64,000 bases of DNA from Solidesulfovibrio fructosivorans JJ] (GCF_000179555.1 NZ_AECZ01000011.1:62001-126000), one strand, 5' to 3'. Shown: positions 35,760 to 44,923, numbered from the stretch's first letter. A program made the numbers and translations. The notes: generated by a model from the sequence alone, not told the origin.

Positions 35760-36011
35760 GAGCGTATTTTTTGTAGAGGGTGGAACGAAAAAAGCGGAAC
35801 CGGCAACGAATAAGCCACTTCGGCCCGATGGGCAAGCAATTTGCCCCGAACCGCTCCGATCGACCTCGCAACCGGGCTTCACCCCGTCGCCACGGGGCCC
35901 GCGCCCAGGCTCCCGAGGCCGACGTTCCTTGACTTCCCGGCGGCCTTGTTTCAAACAGGCGGTTTCTCCGGCGTCGTATGGACGCCGGGACAAGCGCAAG
36001 GAAACCAGGCC

Positions 36012-38834
36012 ATGAGCAGTGACTACAAAAAGACCCTGAAACTCCCCAAGACCTCCTTTCCCATGAAGGCAAACCTCAAGGAAAAGGAGCCGGAAACCCT
36101 CAAGTTCTGGGCGGAAAACAACATCTATAACCAGATGCTCGCCGCCCGCGAGGACGCCCCCCGCTACGTGCTCCACGACGGGCCTCCCTACGCCAACGGC
36201 CACCTGCACATGGGCCATGCGCTCAACAAGATTTTGAAGGATATTATCGTCAAATCCCGCCACATGGCCGGGAACCAGGCCCCTTACGTGCCGGGCTGGG
36301 ACTGCCACGGGCTCCCCATCGAGCACAAGGTGTCCCAGGAGCTTACGGCCAAGGGCAAGACGAATCTGCCGGCCATCACCGTGCGCCGGCTGTGCCGGGA
36401 CTACGCCACCAAGTTCGTGGACATCCAGCGCAAGGAGTTCAAGCGCCTGGGCGTCTTCGGCGACTGGGACGATCCCTACCTCACCATGCGCCCGTCCTAC
36501 GAGGCGGCCACCGCCCTGGCGCTTTGCGATTTCGTGGAAAAGGGCTCGGTCTACCGGGGCAAAAAGCCCATTCACTGGTGCCTGTCCTGTCGGACCGCCC
36601 TGGCCGAGGCCGAGGTGGAATACGCCGACGAGACCTCGCCCTCGGTCTTCGTGCGCTTTCCCCTGCCCGACCCGAAAATAAAAGACGTCTTCCCCATGGC
36701 CGATCCGGCGAGAACCTACGCCGCCATCTGGACCACCACGCCCTGGACCCTGCCGGACAACATGGCCGTGGCCGCCCACCCCGAGTTCGACTATGCCCTG
36801 GTCGCGGCCGGCGACAGCCAATACGTGCTGGCGGCGCAGCTTCTGGAAAGCGTGCGCGAACTTTTCGGCTGGACCGACGCGAAGGTCCTGGCCACGGCCC
36901 CTGGCTCGGCGCTCGAAGGACTCAAGGCCCGCCATCCCTTCTACGACCGGGAGTCGCCCTTCGCTCTGGCCGATTACGTCACCCTCGACGCCGGCACCGG
37001 CCTTGTCCACACCGCGCCGGGCCACGGCCGCGAGGACTACGACACGGGCCTGCGCTACGGCCTGGACGTGCTCTCGCCCATGGACGACGCCGGCCGCTTC
37101 CTGGACGTGGTGCCCTATTTCGCCGGGCTCACCGTCTGGGAAGCCAACCCCAAGGTCATCGAAAAGCTCAAGGAAGTCGGCAATCTTCTGGCCGAGCGCA
37201 AGATCCGCCACTCCTATCCCCACTGCTGGCGCTGCAAGGAGCCGGTCATTTTCCGGGCCACCACCCAGTGGTTCATCTCCATGGAGGTGGGCGACCTGCG
37301 CAACCGCGCCCTGGCCGCCATCGACGGCGAGGTGGAATGGATTCCCGCCTGGGGTAGGGAGCGCATCCACAACATGATCGCCGGCCGCCCGGACTGGTGC
37401 ATCTCGCGCCAGCGCACCTGGGGCGTGCCGATTCTGGCCCTTATCTGCGAGTCCTGCGACACGGCCTACAACGACGCGGCCTGGATGCGCTCGGTGGCGG
37501 AAAAATTCGCCAACCACGAGCGCGGCTGCGACTACTGGTTCGAGGCGGACCTGGCCGACATCGTGCCGGCCGGGCTCACCTGCCCCAATTGCGGGGGGAG
37601 CCACTGGCGCAAGGAAACCGACATCCTGGACGTGTGGTTCGACTCGGGCACGAGCTTTGCCGCGGTGCTGGAAAAGCGCCCGGAACTGGCCTTCCCGGCC
37701 AACCTGTACCTGGAGGGCTCGGACCAGCACCGGGGCTGGTTCCACAGCTCGCTTCTGGCTTCCCTTGCCACGCGCGGCACGCCCCCCTACCGGCAGGTGC
37801 TCACCCACGGCTACGTGGTCGACGGCGAAGGCCGCAAGATGTCCAAGTCGCTCGGCAACGGCATCGAGCCCCAGGAAATCATCGACAAGCACGGCGCGGA
37901 AATCCTGCGCCTGTGGACGTCGGCCGTGGACTATCGCGACGACATCCGCCTCTCCGAGGAAATCCTCTCCCGGCTGGTCGAGGCCTACCGCCGCATCCGC
38001 AACACCTGCCGCTTCGTGCTCGGCAACCTGTCCGACTTCGACCCGGCCGTAAACGACGTGGCCCCGCAGTCCATGCTGCCGCTCGACAGCTACGCCGTGG
38101 ACACGGCCGCCCGGGCCCACGCCCGCATAGCCGAAGCCTACGAAGCCTACGAGTTCCACAAGGTCTTTCACGCCCTGCACAACCTGTGCGTCACGGACCT
38201 TTCGGCATTTTATCTCGACATCTTAAAAGACCGGCTTTACGTCTCGGCTACGGACAGCCTTGAGCGCCGCTCGGCCCAGGCGGCCCTGTGGCGCATCCTG
38301 CGCGTGCTGCTGCGCGACATGGCCCCGATTCTGTCCTTCACGGCCGAGGAGGTTTTCCGCCATACGCCCGAGTGCCAGCGGGGCGACGGCGTTTCGGTCT
38401 TCTCCCTGCCGCCGCTGGATACGGCGGGCTGGGAGCTTGCCCCGGAACGCAAGGAAAAGCTCGACCTCGTGGCGGCGCTTCGCGGCGAGGTGACCCGGGC
38501 CATCGAGCCCCGGCGCAAGGCCGGCGAAATCGGTCATTCATTGGAGACGGCGGTGACGCTCTACCTGCCCGAGGCCGTGCGCGAAGCGGTGGCCTCTTTG
38601 GACATGAACCTGCGCGAAGTCTTTATCGTGTCCCAGGCGACCCTCGCCCCGGCGGCCGACGCCCCGGCCGACGCCGTGGCCTGCGAGGGCCTCGAGGGCG
38701 CGCTTGTGGGCGTGGCCCGCGCCGCCGGCGAGAAATGCGCCCGTTGCTGGGTGTACGACAAACTGGGCACCGCGCCCGAGTATCCGGACCTGTGCCCGCG
38801 CTGCGCCGCGGTCATGGCGAAGGAGGCCAACTGA
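36012..38834 (+). CDS. ileS: Isoleucyl-tRNA synthetase
   Basis: A 940-residue class I synthetase. The HIGH box is [18 protein letters not shown]; the KMSKS box is [14 protein letters not shown]. The editing domain contains [20 protein letters not shown] and the Asp-containing GHGREDY. A zinc-finger pair near the C-terminus (CARCW and CPRCA) marks the bacterial type that is often mupirocin-sensitive. The start at 36012 ([19 protein letters not shown]) is the family start; a further 57 codons are open upstream to 35841 but are not homologous. It is divergent from carB, with about 250 bases between; that gap shows no T-box or other leader I can support. lspA follows after three bases. Confidence 0.96.
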   Translation: MSSDYKKTLKLPKTSFPMKANLKEKEPETLKFWAENNIYNQMLAAREDAPRYVLHDGPPYANGHLHMGHALNKILKDIIVKSRHMAGNQAPYVPGWDCHGLPIEHKVSQELTAKGKTNLPAITVRRLCRDYATKFVDIQRKEFKRLGVFGDWDDPYLTMRPSYEAATALALCDFVEKGSVYRGKKPIHWCLSCRTALAEAEVEYADETSPSVFVRFPLPDPKIKDVFPMADPARTYAAIWTTTPWTLPDNMAVAAHPEFDYALVAAGDSQYVLAAQLLESVRELFGWTDAKVLATAPGSALEGLKARHPFYDRESPFALADYVTLDAGTGLVHTAPGHGREDYDTGLRYGLDVLSPMDDAGRFLDVVPYFAGLTVWEANPKVIEKLKEVGNLLAERKIRHSYPHCWRCKEPVIFRATTQWFISMEVGDLRNRALAAIDGEVEWIPAWGRERIHNMIAGRPDWCISRQRTWGVPILALICESCDTAYNDAAWMRSVAEKFANHERGCDYWFEADLADIVPAGLTCPNCGGSHWRKETDILDVWFDSGTSFAAVLEKRPELAFPANLYLEGSDQHRGWFHSSLLASLATRGTPPYRQVLTHGYVVDGEGRKMSKSLGNGIEPQEIIDKHGAEILRLWTSAVDYRDDIRLSEEILSRLVEAYRRIRNTCRFVLGNLSDFDPAVNDVAPQSMLPLDSYAVDTAARAHARIAEAYEAYEFHKVFHALHNLCVTDLSAFYLDILKDRLYVSATDSLERRSAQAALWRILRVLLRDMAPILSFTAEEVFRHTPECQRGDGVSVFSLPPLDTAGWELAPERKEKLDLVAALRGEVTRAIEPRRKAGEIGHSLETAVTLYLPEAVREAVASLDMNLREVFIVSQATLAPAADAPADAVACEGLEGALVGVARAAGEKCARCWVYDKLGTAPEYPDLCPRCAAVMAKEAN

Positions 38835-38837
38835 TCC

Positions 38838-39329
38838 ATGCGCTCGAGCTTCAAGATCGCCATTCCCCTGGCCGTGCTGGTGGTCGTCCTCGACCAGGCC
38901 GCCAAGTTGTGGATCGTCGGCAACATGACGCTCTACACCACCCGACAGGTCATCCCCGGGTTTTTCAATATCGTTTATGTGCTCAACCGCGGCGCGGCCT
39001 TCGGTTTTTTAAACCGCAACGACATCCAGTGGCAGACCTACTTCTTCTTCGCGGCAACGGCCCTGGCCGTGCTCATCATCTTCCATCTGCTGCGCATGGC
39101 CAGTCCCGACAACAAGCTGCTCATCCTCGGCCTCGGCTCGATTCTGGGCGGGGCCGTGGGCAACCTCATCGACCGCATCAAGACGGGCGAGGTCGTGGAC
39201 TTCCTGGATTTCTATTATAAAAGCTATCACTGGCCGGCCTTCAACGTGGCCGACATCGCCATTTTCCTCGGTTCGCTGGCGCTCCTTGCGGCCTTTTACC
39301 GCATGCGCCGCCCCTCTTCCCGCAAATAA
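38838..39329 (+). CDS. lspA: Lipoprotein signal peptidase (signal peptidase II)
   Basis: A 163-residue inner-membrane aspartyl protease with four hydrophobic segments. Family motifs: LDQAAKLWI, YVLNRGAAFGFL, LGGAVGNLIDRIKTGEVVDFLDF and FNVADIAI, including the two catalytic aspartates in NLIDR and NVAD. It removes the signal peptide from diacylglyceryl-modified prolipoproteins and would serve the several lipoproteins predicted in this window. It lies three bases after ileS, an arrangement common in bacteria. Confidence 0.95.
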   Translation: MRSSFKIAIPLAVLVVVLDQAAKLWIVGNMTLYTTRQVIPGFFNIVYVLNRGAAFGFLNRNDIQWQTYFFFAATALAVLIIFHLLRMASPDNKLLILGLGSILGGAVGNLIDRIKTGEVVDFLDFYYKSYHWPAFNVADIAIFLGSLALLAAFYRMRRPSSRK

Positions 39330-39366
39330 CGGCCGCACCGCCGCCAACATCCGAAACGAGGTCCGC

Positions 39367-39600
39367 ATGCCCCCCTTGCCAGCGCTGCCGCCCATGACCA
39401 CCGGCCAGATGGTTTTCGCCGTCGCCATTTTGGCCCTGGCGATCCTTCCCAATTACATCGCGATATGGCAAAGTTTTCACCGCGTGTTTCCAACCCCCCT
39501 GGAGAGGATGTTCTGGTTTCTCCTGGCCATCTTCGTTCCCGTACTCGGGGGCGTGGTCTACCTCATCTGGGGACGCAAGCGAGGTCGCAAGCCGTCATGA
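39367..39600 (+). CDS. Small PLDc_N-like membrane protein
   Basis: A 77-residue protein with two membrane helices (MVFAVAILALAILPNYIAIW and FWFLLAIFVPVLGGVVYLIW) separated by a short polar turn, ending in basic GRKRGRKPS. This is the pattern of the PLDc_N (cardiolipin-synthase N-terminal) membrane domain, here standing alone with no phospholipase domain. The start at 39367 follows an AGG-type site; the open frame to 39286 overlaps lspA. It overlaps the cpoB-like gene by four bases (ATGA). Confidence 0.65.
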   Translation: MPPLPALPPMTTGQMVFAVAILALAILPNYIAIWQSFHRVFPTPLERMFWFLLAIFVPVLGGVVYLIWGRKRGRKPS

Positions 39601-40622
39601 AGTCCCGTCACAGCAAAGGTACGTTTCTGGCCGCAGCCATGCTCGCCGCCCTGGTCGGCGGCTGCGCGCCCAAGCCCAATACCCCGGCCCCCCTCAACAC
39701 GCCCGCCGACATGTGGGCGGAACTGGAGAACACCAAGGGCGAGTTGCGGCGCTTAAACGCCAAGGTCGAAGAGCTCTCCCAGCAGGTGCAGGCCAACAAA
39801 AACGATCCGGAACTGTCCGGCCGCGTGACCCGGCTCGAGGGCAACGTCAGCCGCATGGCCTCCCAGCTGGCCATCGACCTCGGCCCAACCGCCGGTCCGG
39901 CCGCAGCAACGCCGGCGGCCACAGCGCCGGCAGCCGCTCCAGCGCCTCAGGCCGGCTACGCGCAGCCCCAAACCGGCTACGCCCAACAGCAGCCCGGCTA
40001 TGCCCAGCCGCAAACCGGCTATAGCCAGCAGTCCCAGACCGGGTACGCCCAGCCCCAGACGGGCTACACCCAGCAGCAGCAATCCGGGTACGCCCAACCG
40101 CAGACCGGCTATGCCCAATCCCGCACCGGTTACGGCGCGCCCACCCCGGGCGGCGCGGGACCGGACGAATCCGAGCCGGCCATTCCGCCCTATACCGCCC
40201 CAGGCACCCAGGCTCCGGCCGCCCAGGCCCAACCGCCGGTGGTGCAGCCGCAAAATCCGGCCGACGCCGTCTACGCCAAGGGCCTTTCCAGCTTCAACGC
40301 CCGCCAGTACCAGCAGGCGCTGGGGATTTTCCAGGAATTCGCCCGCAATTTCAAAACCAGCTCGCTGATGCCGAACGCCCTCTTCTGGACCGGCGAGTGC
40401 TACTTCCAGCTCGGCGACTTCGCCAACGCGGCCCTGGCCTACCAGGAAGTCATCGAGAAATATCCCAAAAGCCCCAAACACGCCGATGCGCTCTTCAAGC
40501 GGGGCGTGGCCTTCATGAAGCTCGGCAATGCCGGCGCGGCCAAATTGTCCTTCAAGGAAGTCATCGACAAATATCCCGATTCCGCCTTCGCCACCCGGGC
40601 CAAATCCATGATGCCCAAGTAG
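39597..40622 (+). CDS. CpoB/YbgF-type TPR lipoprotein with tyrosine/glutamine-rich linker
   Basis: A 341-residue cell-envelope protein. The signal peptide ends in a lipobox LVGGC (about residue 23). A coiled-coil stretch follows (ELENTKGELRRLNAKVEELSQQVQ), then a low-complexity linker of about 62 residues built from eight GYAQPQT-like units (about 119-181), then a proline/alanine-rich stretch and three TPR repeats (DAVYAKGLSSFNARQYQQAL, ALFWTGECYFQLGDFANAAL, DALFKRGVAFMKLGNAGAA). The TPR end is typical of CpoB, which coordinates peptidoglycan synthesis with the Tol-Pal outer-membrane machinery. Tol-Pal genes are not near. The linker length and repeat type are unusual for the family. Confidence 0.85.
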   Translation: MKSRHSKGTFLAAAMLAALVGGCAPKPNTPAPLNTPADMWAELENTKGELRRLNAKVEELSQQVQANKNDPELSGRVTRLEGNVSRMASQLAIDLGPTAGPAAATPAATAPAAAPAPQAGYAQPQTGYAQQQPGYAQPQTGYSQQSQTGYAQPQTGYTQQQQSGYAQPQTGYAQSRTGYGAPTPGGAGPDESEPAIPPYTAPGTQAPAAQAQPPVVQPQNPADAVYAKGLSSFNARQYQQALGIFQEFARNFKTSSLMPNALFWTGECYFQLGDFANAALAYQEVIEKYPKSPKHADALFKRGVAFMKLGNAGAAKLSFKEVIDKYPDSAFATRAKSMMPK

Positions 40623-40648
40623 CGCCGGCCAACAAGCGACGGATACGC

Positions 40649-41092
40649 ATGGAAACCCCACAAGAAAACACGCTGCGGAAGATCATTTACCTGACCTTCC
40701 CGCCCGAATCCTCGAACAAGCCCGTGGTCTGCGATCTGGCCCGGGTCTACGGATTGGTCTTCAACATCTCGAAAGCCCAGATCACCCCGCGCCACGAAGG
40801 CCAGATGACCATGGACATCAGCGGCCCCAAAGAGGCCTTCGACGCCGGCATGACCTACCTCAAGGAGCACGGCGTGGGCGTTGTGCCGGCCGCCCAGCGC
40901 GTCTCCAGGGACGAGGATCGCTGCATCCACTGCGGCGTGTGCACGGCCCTTTGTCCGACCAGGGCCCTTTCGCTCAACATCGAGACCCGGCTGGTGGAAT
41001 TTCACGAAGACACCTGCTCGGCCTGCGGTATGTGCACCAAGGTCTGCCCGGTGGCGGCCATGGAGATTTTACTGGAAAACGGCGTCATGTAA
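40649..41092 (+). CDS. NIL-domain protein with two [4Fe-4S] ferredoxin motifs
   Basis: A 147-residue fusion. The N-terminal half (about 8-85) looks like a NIL domain (IIYLTFPPESSNKPVVCDLARVYGLVFNISKAQI), the fold found at the end of methionine-transporter ATPases. The C-terminal half holds two [4Fe-4S] motifs: CIHCGVCTALCP and CSACGMCTKVCP. This pairing is known in proteobacterial and archaeal proteins thought to act in sulfur or methionine/homocysteine metabolism. No MetN/MetQ genes are nearby. ATG 40649 has GACGGA upstream. Confidence 0.85.
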   Translation: METPQENTLRKIIYLTFPPESSNKPVVCDLARVYGLVFNISKAQITPRHEGQMTMDISGPKEAFDAGMTYLKEHGVGVVPAAQRVSRDEDRCIHCGVCTALCPTRALSLNIETRLVEFHEDTCSACGMCTKVCPVAAMEILLENGVM

Positions 41093-41108
41093 CCGGCGGG
41101 GGTGCCGC

Positions 41109-41639
41109 TTGGAAGAAAAACGGGCCTTCATGCGCATTCCCACGCGCCTATCCGGTTATCTCCGGCTGTTGCCGGATCCGGAAGACATCCAGATTTTCCG
41201 GGAATCGCCGTTCCTCGGCGGCGGCCCGGGACTCTGCAACGACCTGCGCGATGCGGGCATGAGCGAGGCGCTGCACACCATGCTGTGCTCGATCAACGCC
41301 AAACTCGACATGCTGCTCTCCATGCAAAGCCGCGACGAACTCACGGCCGACTTCCCGGTAACCATGGGGATCGTCGAAATCAGCGGCGCGGGCGTGCGGT
41401 TTACGGCCTCGCAGGAACTGGACGTGGAGCAGTATGTGGAGTCGGTCGTCGTGTTGTCGCGATTTCCGCTCCGCATGGCCGGCGCGGTGGGGCGCATCCT
41501 ACGCCAGGAGCAATCCCCGGACGGGAGCACGGTCTATGCCCTCGATTTCACTCGCATCCGGGAACGCGACCTGGAAAGCATCGTACAATTTGTCTTCCAA
41601 AGCCAGCGCGACGACCTGCGCGGAAAAAAATGGGACTAA
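41109..41639 (+). CDS. PilZ-domain protein, TTG start
   Basis: A 176-residue PilZ-like protein. The N-terminal RAFMR segment fits the RxxxR c-di-GMP-binding motif, and a second signature, EISGAGVRF, is close to the D/NxSxxG consensus but has Glu in place of Asp/Asn, so ligand affinity may be weak. The start is taken as TTG at 41109 because it leaves RxxxR inside the protein and has GGGGG seven bases upstream; ATG 41130 would remove the first arginine. A helical insertion (about residues 50-75) separates the two motifs. The CheZ gene follows after six bases, linking it to motility control. Confidence 0.75.
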   Translation: MEEKRAFMRIPTRLSGYLRLLPDPEDIQIFRESPFLGGGPGLCNDLRDAGMSEALHTMLCSINAKLDMLLSMQSRDELTADFPVTMGIVEISGAGVRFTASQELDVEQYVESVVVLSRFPLRMAGAVGRILRQEQSPDGSTVYALDFTRIRERDLESIVQFVFQSQRDDLRGKKWD

Positions 41640-41645
41640 CGCCGC

Positions 41646-42380
41646 ATGATCAATGACGAAGAACTTCTCGAACGCATGTTGGACAGGCTTTTGACCGAAG
41701 TCGTCCCGGACCTGCGCCACAGCATCAGCGTCACCATTGAAAAGGAAGTCGCCAAGACCCTGTCCCGTTCGCTTCTGGAAAGCGAGTTCCACCAGCGCCT
41801 AAACGAGGAAATGCGCCAGGGCCTCCAGGACATCTACAAAGAGATCAACCAGGCGGCCAAGACCGAGGGCGAGGCCCATGTCGACGACCGGCAGCAGGCC
41901 GACCAGCTCTTCCAGGAAGCGGCGCAGCAGCTGGACAAGATCCTCGAGACCACGGAAACGGCCACCACCGAGATCATGGACATCGTGGAAAAGCACATGG
42001 ACTTGCAAGCCGACGCGGCCGGGCTTCTGGCGGCCATGCAAAATGGCGTGGCCGACACCGAAGCCGTGGAAAAGCTGCGCACGGACAATGCCGCCCTCGG
42101 CGAAGACCTCATGCGCATCATGACCACGCTGAGCTTCCAGGACCTCACCGGCCAGCGCATCAAGCGCATCATCACCGCCATCAAAAAGGTCGAACAGATC
42201 GTGCTCGACCTCTACCTGTCCACAGGCATCCAGCTCAAGGCCCGGGCCGAAGCCCCGGACAAGACCATCTCCGAACTCCAGGCCGAGGCCAAACAAAAGG
42301 TTTCCGAACTCAAAGGCCCCCAGACCAAAGTCCAACAAGGCGCGGTGGACGACCTCCTCGCCCAGCTTGGGCTGGATTAG
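41646..42380 (+). CDS. cheZ: CheZ-type chemotaxis phosphatase
   Basis: A 244-residue helical protein. The core contains the CheZ active-site motif SFQDLTGQRIKRI with the essential Asp and Gln, following long heptad helices (EEAAQQLDKI..., EIMDIVEKHMDLQADAAGL). The C-terminal tail QGAVDDLLAQLGLD is the CheY-binding motif. CheZ dephosphorylates CheY-P. The N-terminal 60 residues are extended relative to E. coli. No other chemotaxis gene lies in the window. Repeat element copy 4 begins 19 bases after the stop. Confidence 0.88.
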   Translation: MINDEELLERMLDRLLTEVVPDLRHSISVTIEKEVAKTLSRSLLESEFHQRLNEEMRQGLQDIYKEINQAAKTEGEAHVDDRQQADQLFQEAAQQLDKILETTETATTEIMDIVEKHMDLQADAAGLLAAMQNGVADTEAVEKLRTDNAALGEDLMRIMTTLSFQDLTGQRIKRIITAIKKVEQIVLDLYLSTGIQLKARAEAPDKTISELQAEAKQKVSELKGPQTKVQQGAVDDLLAQLGLD

Positions 42381-42399
42381 GGGGAGAATGGCAAGAGAA

Positions 42400-42563
42400 G
42401 TGCGAGAGGGGAAACCCTTTAAAAAGGGCAGTAGCCCCTCTCGCACTCTCCCCTTCCTCAATTTTTCGACGTTACGGGAGCAACGCCGATAACATCCCCT
42501 CACCATTAAAAATCTTTGGAAAGGGGGTCCGGGGGGAAACTTTTCTACAGAAAAGTTTCCCCC
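42400..42563 (-). repeat. Bipartite intergenic hairpin element, copy 4
   Basis: Opposite orientation to copies 1-3. Part B has a perfect 12-bp stem GTGCGAGAGGGG (42400-42411) with CCCCTCTCGCAC (42435-42446) and an inner AACCCTTT/AAAAAGGG pairing. The reverse complement of TTTAGGAAGGGGAGAG follows (imperfect), then the spacer, then part A with at least 15 bp (42532-42546 with 42549-42563, loop AC). A ends 27 bases from the stop of the minus-strand nikO gene; B is 19 bases from the cheZ stop. Confidence 0.8.
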
Positions 42564-42590
42564 TGGTTCCATTTTATCCCTCGCCCTACC

Positions 42591-43328
42591 CTACTCCGTA
42601 GCGTGATGGTGGTGGGCCTGGTCGCCCAGGGGGTGACCGTGGACGTGTCGGTGGATGATGAAGTGCGGGTCGTGGACGAGCTTGCCCGCCTCGATGGTAT
42701 AGAAGGTCTCGGTCACGTCGAACAGGAAATCCCAGTCGTGGGAAATGACGATCAGCGGCTTGCCCAAGCGCTTGAGGATATCCGCGATGCGCTCCCGGGT
42801 CCCCGGATCGAGGCCGTTGGTCGGCTCGTCCAGTAACAGCGCCTCGGGTTCCATGGCCAACACCCCGGCCAGGGACACGAGCTTTTTCTCCCCGCCCGAA
42901 AGCCGGTGCGACAGCCGTTCGCCGAAACCGGCCAAGCCCAGCATGTCCAGGGTGCGTTCGGCCGCCTCCCGGGCGCGCGCCGGCGAGAGCCCGCAATTGA
43001 GCGGCCCGAAGGCCACGTCGTCGAGCACGGTCGGGTAGATGATCTGGTCGTCGGCGTTTTGCAAAAGGAGCCCGATACCCCGCCGCACGGCCCGGAAATC
43101 CTTTTCCGTGGCGGCAACGGTCCCCTTGTAGCGCACCTCGCCGGCATCGGGCCGGACAAGCCCCATCATCACATGCAACAGCGTGGTTTTGCCCGAGCCG
43201 TTCGGCCCAAAAAGCCCGATGCGCTCCCCGGCCGAAAACGTGAAATCGACATCGGCCAGCACCGGACGGTCGCTGCCGGGATAGGCGTAGCCCACCCCGG
43301 AAAGGCGCAGCAGCGGCTCAGAAGACAT
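42591..43328 (-). CDS. nikO: Nickel/cobalt ECF transporter ATPase (NikO/CbiO)
   Basis: A 245-residue ECF-type ABC ATPase with Walker A GPNGSGKTTL, Q-loop LLLQNADDQIIYPTVLDDVAFGPLN (the ECF hallmark), signature LSGGEKKLVSLAGVLA, Walker B EALLLDEPTNGLD and switch VISHDWDF. The C-terminal tail is histidine-rich (HRHVHGHPLGDQAHHHHATE), a common feature of nickel/cobalt ATPases. It energises uptake with NikQ; its start overlaps the nikQ end by 11 bases. Confidence 0.93.
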   Translation of the reverse strand: MSSEPLLRLSGVGYAYPGSDRPVLADVDFTFSAGERIGLFGPNGSGKTTLLHVMMGLVRPDAGEVRYKGTVAATEKDFRAVRRGIGLLLQNADDQIIYPTVLDDVAFGPLNCGLSPARAREAAERTLDMLGLAGFGERLSHRLSGGEKKLVSLAGVLAMEPEALLLDEPTNGLDPGTRERIADILKRLGKPLIVISHDWDFLFDVTETFYTIEAGKLVHDPHFIIHRHVHGHPLGDQAHHHHATE

Positions 43329-44088
43329 GTCCCCTCCGCAAAACGAAATCGAGCGCGCCGGCCGCCGCGGATACGACCAGACACAGGCTCAGGAAAACCA
43401 CATCGCCGCGCCGGGCCGCAAACCGGTCCAGGCTGGGGAATGTGCCGTGAAAGCCGCGCAACAGCATGGCCTGATAGACCCGCTGGGAACGATCGAAGCT
43501 GCGCACCAGCACCATGGCGACCAGGGCGGCGTAGGTGCGGTAGGTGCGCGCGTCCGTGGCCGGGACAAAGCCCCGAAGTTTGGCCGATGTAACCAGCCGG
43601 GCATACTCCTCGGCGATGACGTGCAGGTAACGGTAGGTGAAAAGAAAGAGAAAGGAAAACTTGGCCGGCACGCGAAGCGCGGTCATGGCCCGGCCCAGGG
43701 CCGGAGCCGGAATGGTGGCGACCAGGGCCACGATGCAAAAAAAGATGGCGTTGGTTTTGACCGTGATGACGGAGGCCAGGGCCACGCCCTCCCGGGTCGC
43801 GGTCAGGCCGAAGCTCCGCCACGCCGCCTCTCCCGGCGCTGTAAAGGGCAACACGAGCCACAAGAAAAGCACGAAGACGTTGACCGCGACGAACCGGCCC
43901 CAGACCACGCGCCAGGACGGGCGGGCGGCAATGGTGAGGCAAAAACCGCAGACGAGCACCAAACCGGCGGCGGCCGGCGTTGCGGCCAAGGCGGCGACAA
44001 CAGACAGGGCCAGACAGGCTACGAGTTTGAAACGGGGGTCCAGGGAATGGATAGGCGAGCTTCCCCGGGCAAGCGGCTCGTCGATCAT
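43318..44088 (-). CDS. nikQ: Nickel/cobalt ECF transporter transmembrane protein (NikQ/CbiQ)
   Basis: A 256-residue membrane protein of the EcfT/CbiQ family. It opens with SPIHSLDPRFKLVACLALSVVAA and carries the coupling-helix motifs RSFDRSQRVYQAMLLRGFHG (the 'A-x-x-x-RG' motif contacting the ATPase) plus the earlier FLFTYRYLHVIAEEYARLVTSAKLRGF. About five membrane segments are visible. It overlaps nikO by 11 bases and nikL by 4, indicating coupled translation in the order nikL-nikQ-nikO. Confidence 0.92.
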   Translation of the reverse strand: MIDEPLARGSSPIHSLDPRFKLVACLALSVVAALAATPAAAGLVLVCGFCLTIAARPSWRVVWGRFVAVNVFVLFLWLVLPFTAPGEAAWRSFGLTATREGVALASVITVKTNAIFFCIVALVATIPAPALGRAMTALRVPAKFSFLFLFTYRYLHVIAEEYARLVTSAKLRGFVPATDARTYRTYAALVAMVLVRSFDRSQRVYQAMLLRGFHGTFPSLDRFAARRGDVVFLSLCLVVSAAAGALDFVLRRGHVF

Positions 44089-44732
44089 GCGCCCCGTCCG
44101 CCCTTGCGGCAGCGGACGTAGGCCAGAAGTCCGGCAATGCCGACCAGCCAGCCGATGCCCCCGGCGATCCCGGCCAGGCCCGGGCCTTTTTCCTCCTGAT
44201 CCAACAGCATCTTGCGGATGGGCGCGATCTTGACTTCCACGGCCTGTTCGACCACGGCCCGCAAGGCGGCCTGGTCCATGGGCACGGCCACGGCGGTTTG
44301 GGCCGGTGCCGACGCGGCGGCTGTCGCGGGCGCGGTTGCCGTCGTAGCGGCAGGGGCGACCGGGGCCGCGCTTTGATCGGCCGGGGCGGCGGACAGGTAT
44401 TCCTCGGCCTTGACGGTCGTATTGTTCTGATGGCCCTCGCCGGCATCGAGATGGATGGCGATCTCAGCCTTGTCCTTGCGAGCGGCCTCGGGCACGGGGA
44501 AGACGAAATTGCCCTTGTCGTCCGTCTTGCCGGTCAGATAGACCTGCCCGGTGGCGGCGTTTTTGACAGTGATCTCCCCGAAGCGCACCCGGTCGGAGCG
44601 GCTGTAGCTGCATTCCACATGTACGTCGTTGCCCTCGACATAGGCGAACACGTTGACCCGGTGGGCCAGGGCCGGTGCGGCCGCACCCAGGCAAAGCGCC
44701 AAAGCTGCAATGAGAATATACTTATATTTCAT
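44085..44732 (-). CDS. nikL: NikL/CbiL-like nickel transport auxiliary protein
   Basis: A 215-residue exported protein with signal peptide (ALALCLGAAAPALA, cleavage before HRVNVFAYVEG, leaving an N-terminal histidine that could bind metal). The first 100 residues form a beta-sandwich-like domain (VECSYSRSDRVRFGEITVKNAATGQVYL, TDDKGNFVFPV). An alanine/threonine-rich linker (about 120-145) leads to a helix (AALRAVVEQAVEVKIAPIRKML) and one C-terminal membrane anchor (GIGWLVGIAGLLAYV). This layout matches the NikL component seen in deltaproteobacterial nickel ECF systems; the precise role is unknown. Confidence 0.85.
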   Translation of the reverse strand: MKYKYILIAALALCLGAAAPALAHRVNVFAYVEGNDVHVECSYSRSDRVRFGEITVKNAATGQVYLTGKTDDKGNFVFPVPEAARKDKAEIAIHLDAGEGHQNNTTVKAEEYLSAAPADQSAAPVAPAATTATAPATAAASAPAQTAVAVPMDQAALRAVVEQAVEVKIAPIRKMLLDQEEKGPGLAGIAGGIGWLVGIAGLLAYVRCRKGGRGA

Positions 44733-44750
44733 GGCAATAATCCCTTATAC

Positions 44751-44912
44751 GAGAGGGCCAATCCTTTGAAAAAGGGTTCTCCCTTTTCGCGCCCTCCTCT
44801 TCCCGAACACTCCGACATTCCTTGAGCAGCACCGCTCACATCCCGTCACCGTTAAAAGTCTTGGGAAGGGGGGCCTGGGGGGAAACCTTTCTACAGAAAG
44901 GTTTCCCCCCAG
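44751..44912 (-). repeat. Bipartite intergenic hairpin element, copy 5
   Basis: Inside the nickel operon between nikM and nikL. Part B (about 44751-44794) is degenerate. The spacer is followed by AAAAGTCTTGGGAAGGGGGGCCTG and part A, a perfect 18-bp palindrome (44875-44892 with 44895-44912, loop AC). A ends 11 bases from the nikM stop. Its presence between co-transcribed genes suggests partial termination, or an insertion that splits the operon. Confidence 0.78.
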
Positions 44913-44923
44913 TTCTTCCCAAC

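Noticed and set aside
35760-36011. T-box leader upstream of ileS
   Set aside because: No T-box sequence or specifier stem was recognised; the region has only scattered GC pairing.
35760-38180. Open frame extending carB upstream by about 800 codons antisense to ileS
   Set aside because: The CarB family N-terminus is at 35759, and the extension is a repetitive Gly/Arg/His/Val-rich translation typical of antisense frames in GC-rich genes; ileS on the other strand is full length with intact motifs.
39952-40140. DNA-level direct repeats as a CRISPR-like array
   Set aside because: They are in frame within the cpoB-like gene and encode the GYAQPQT linker.
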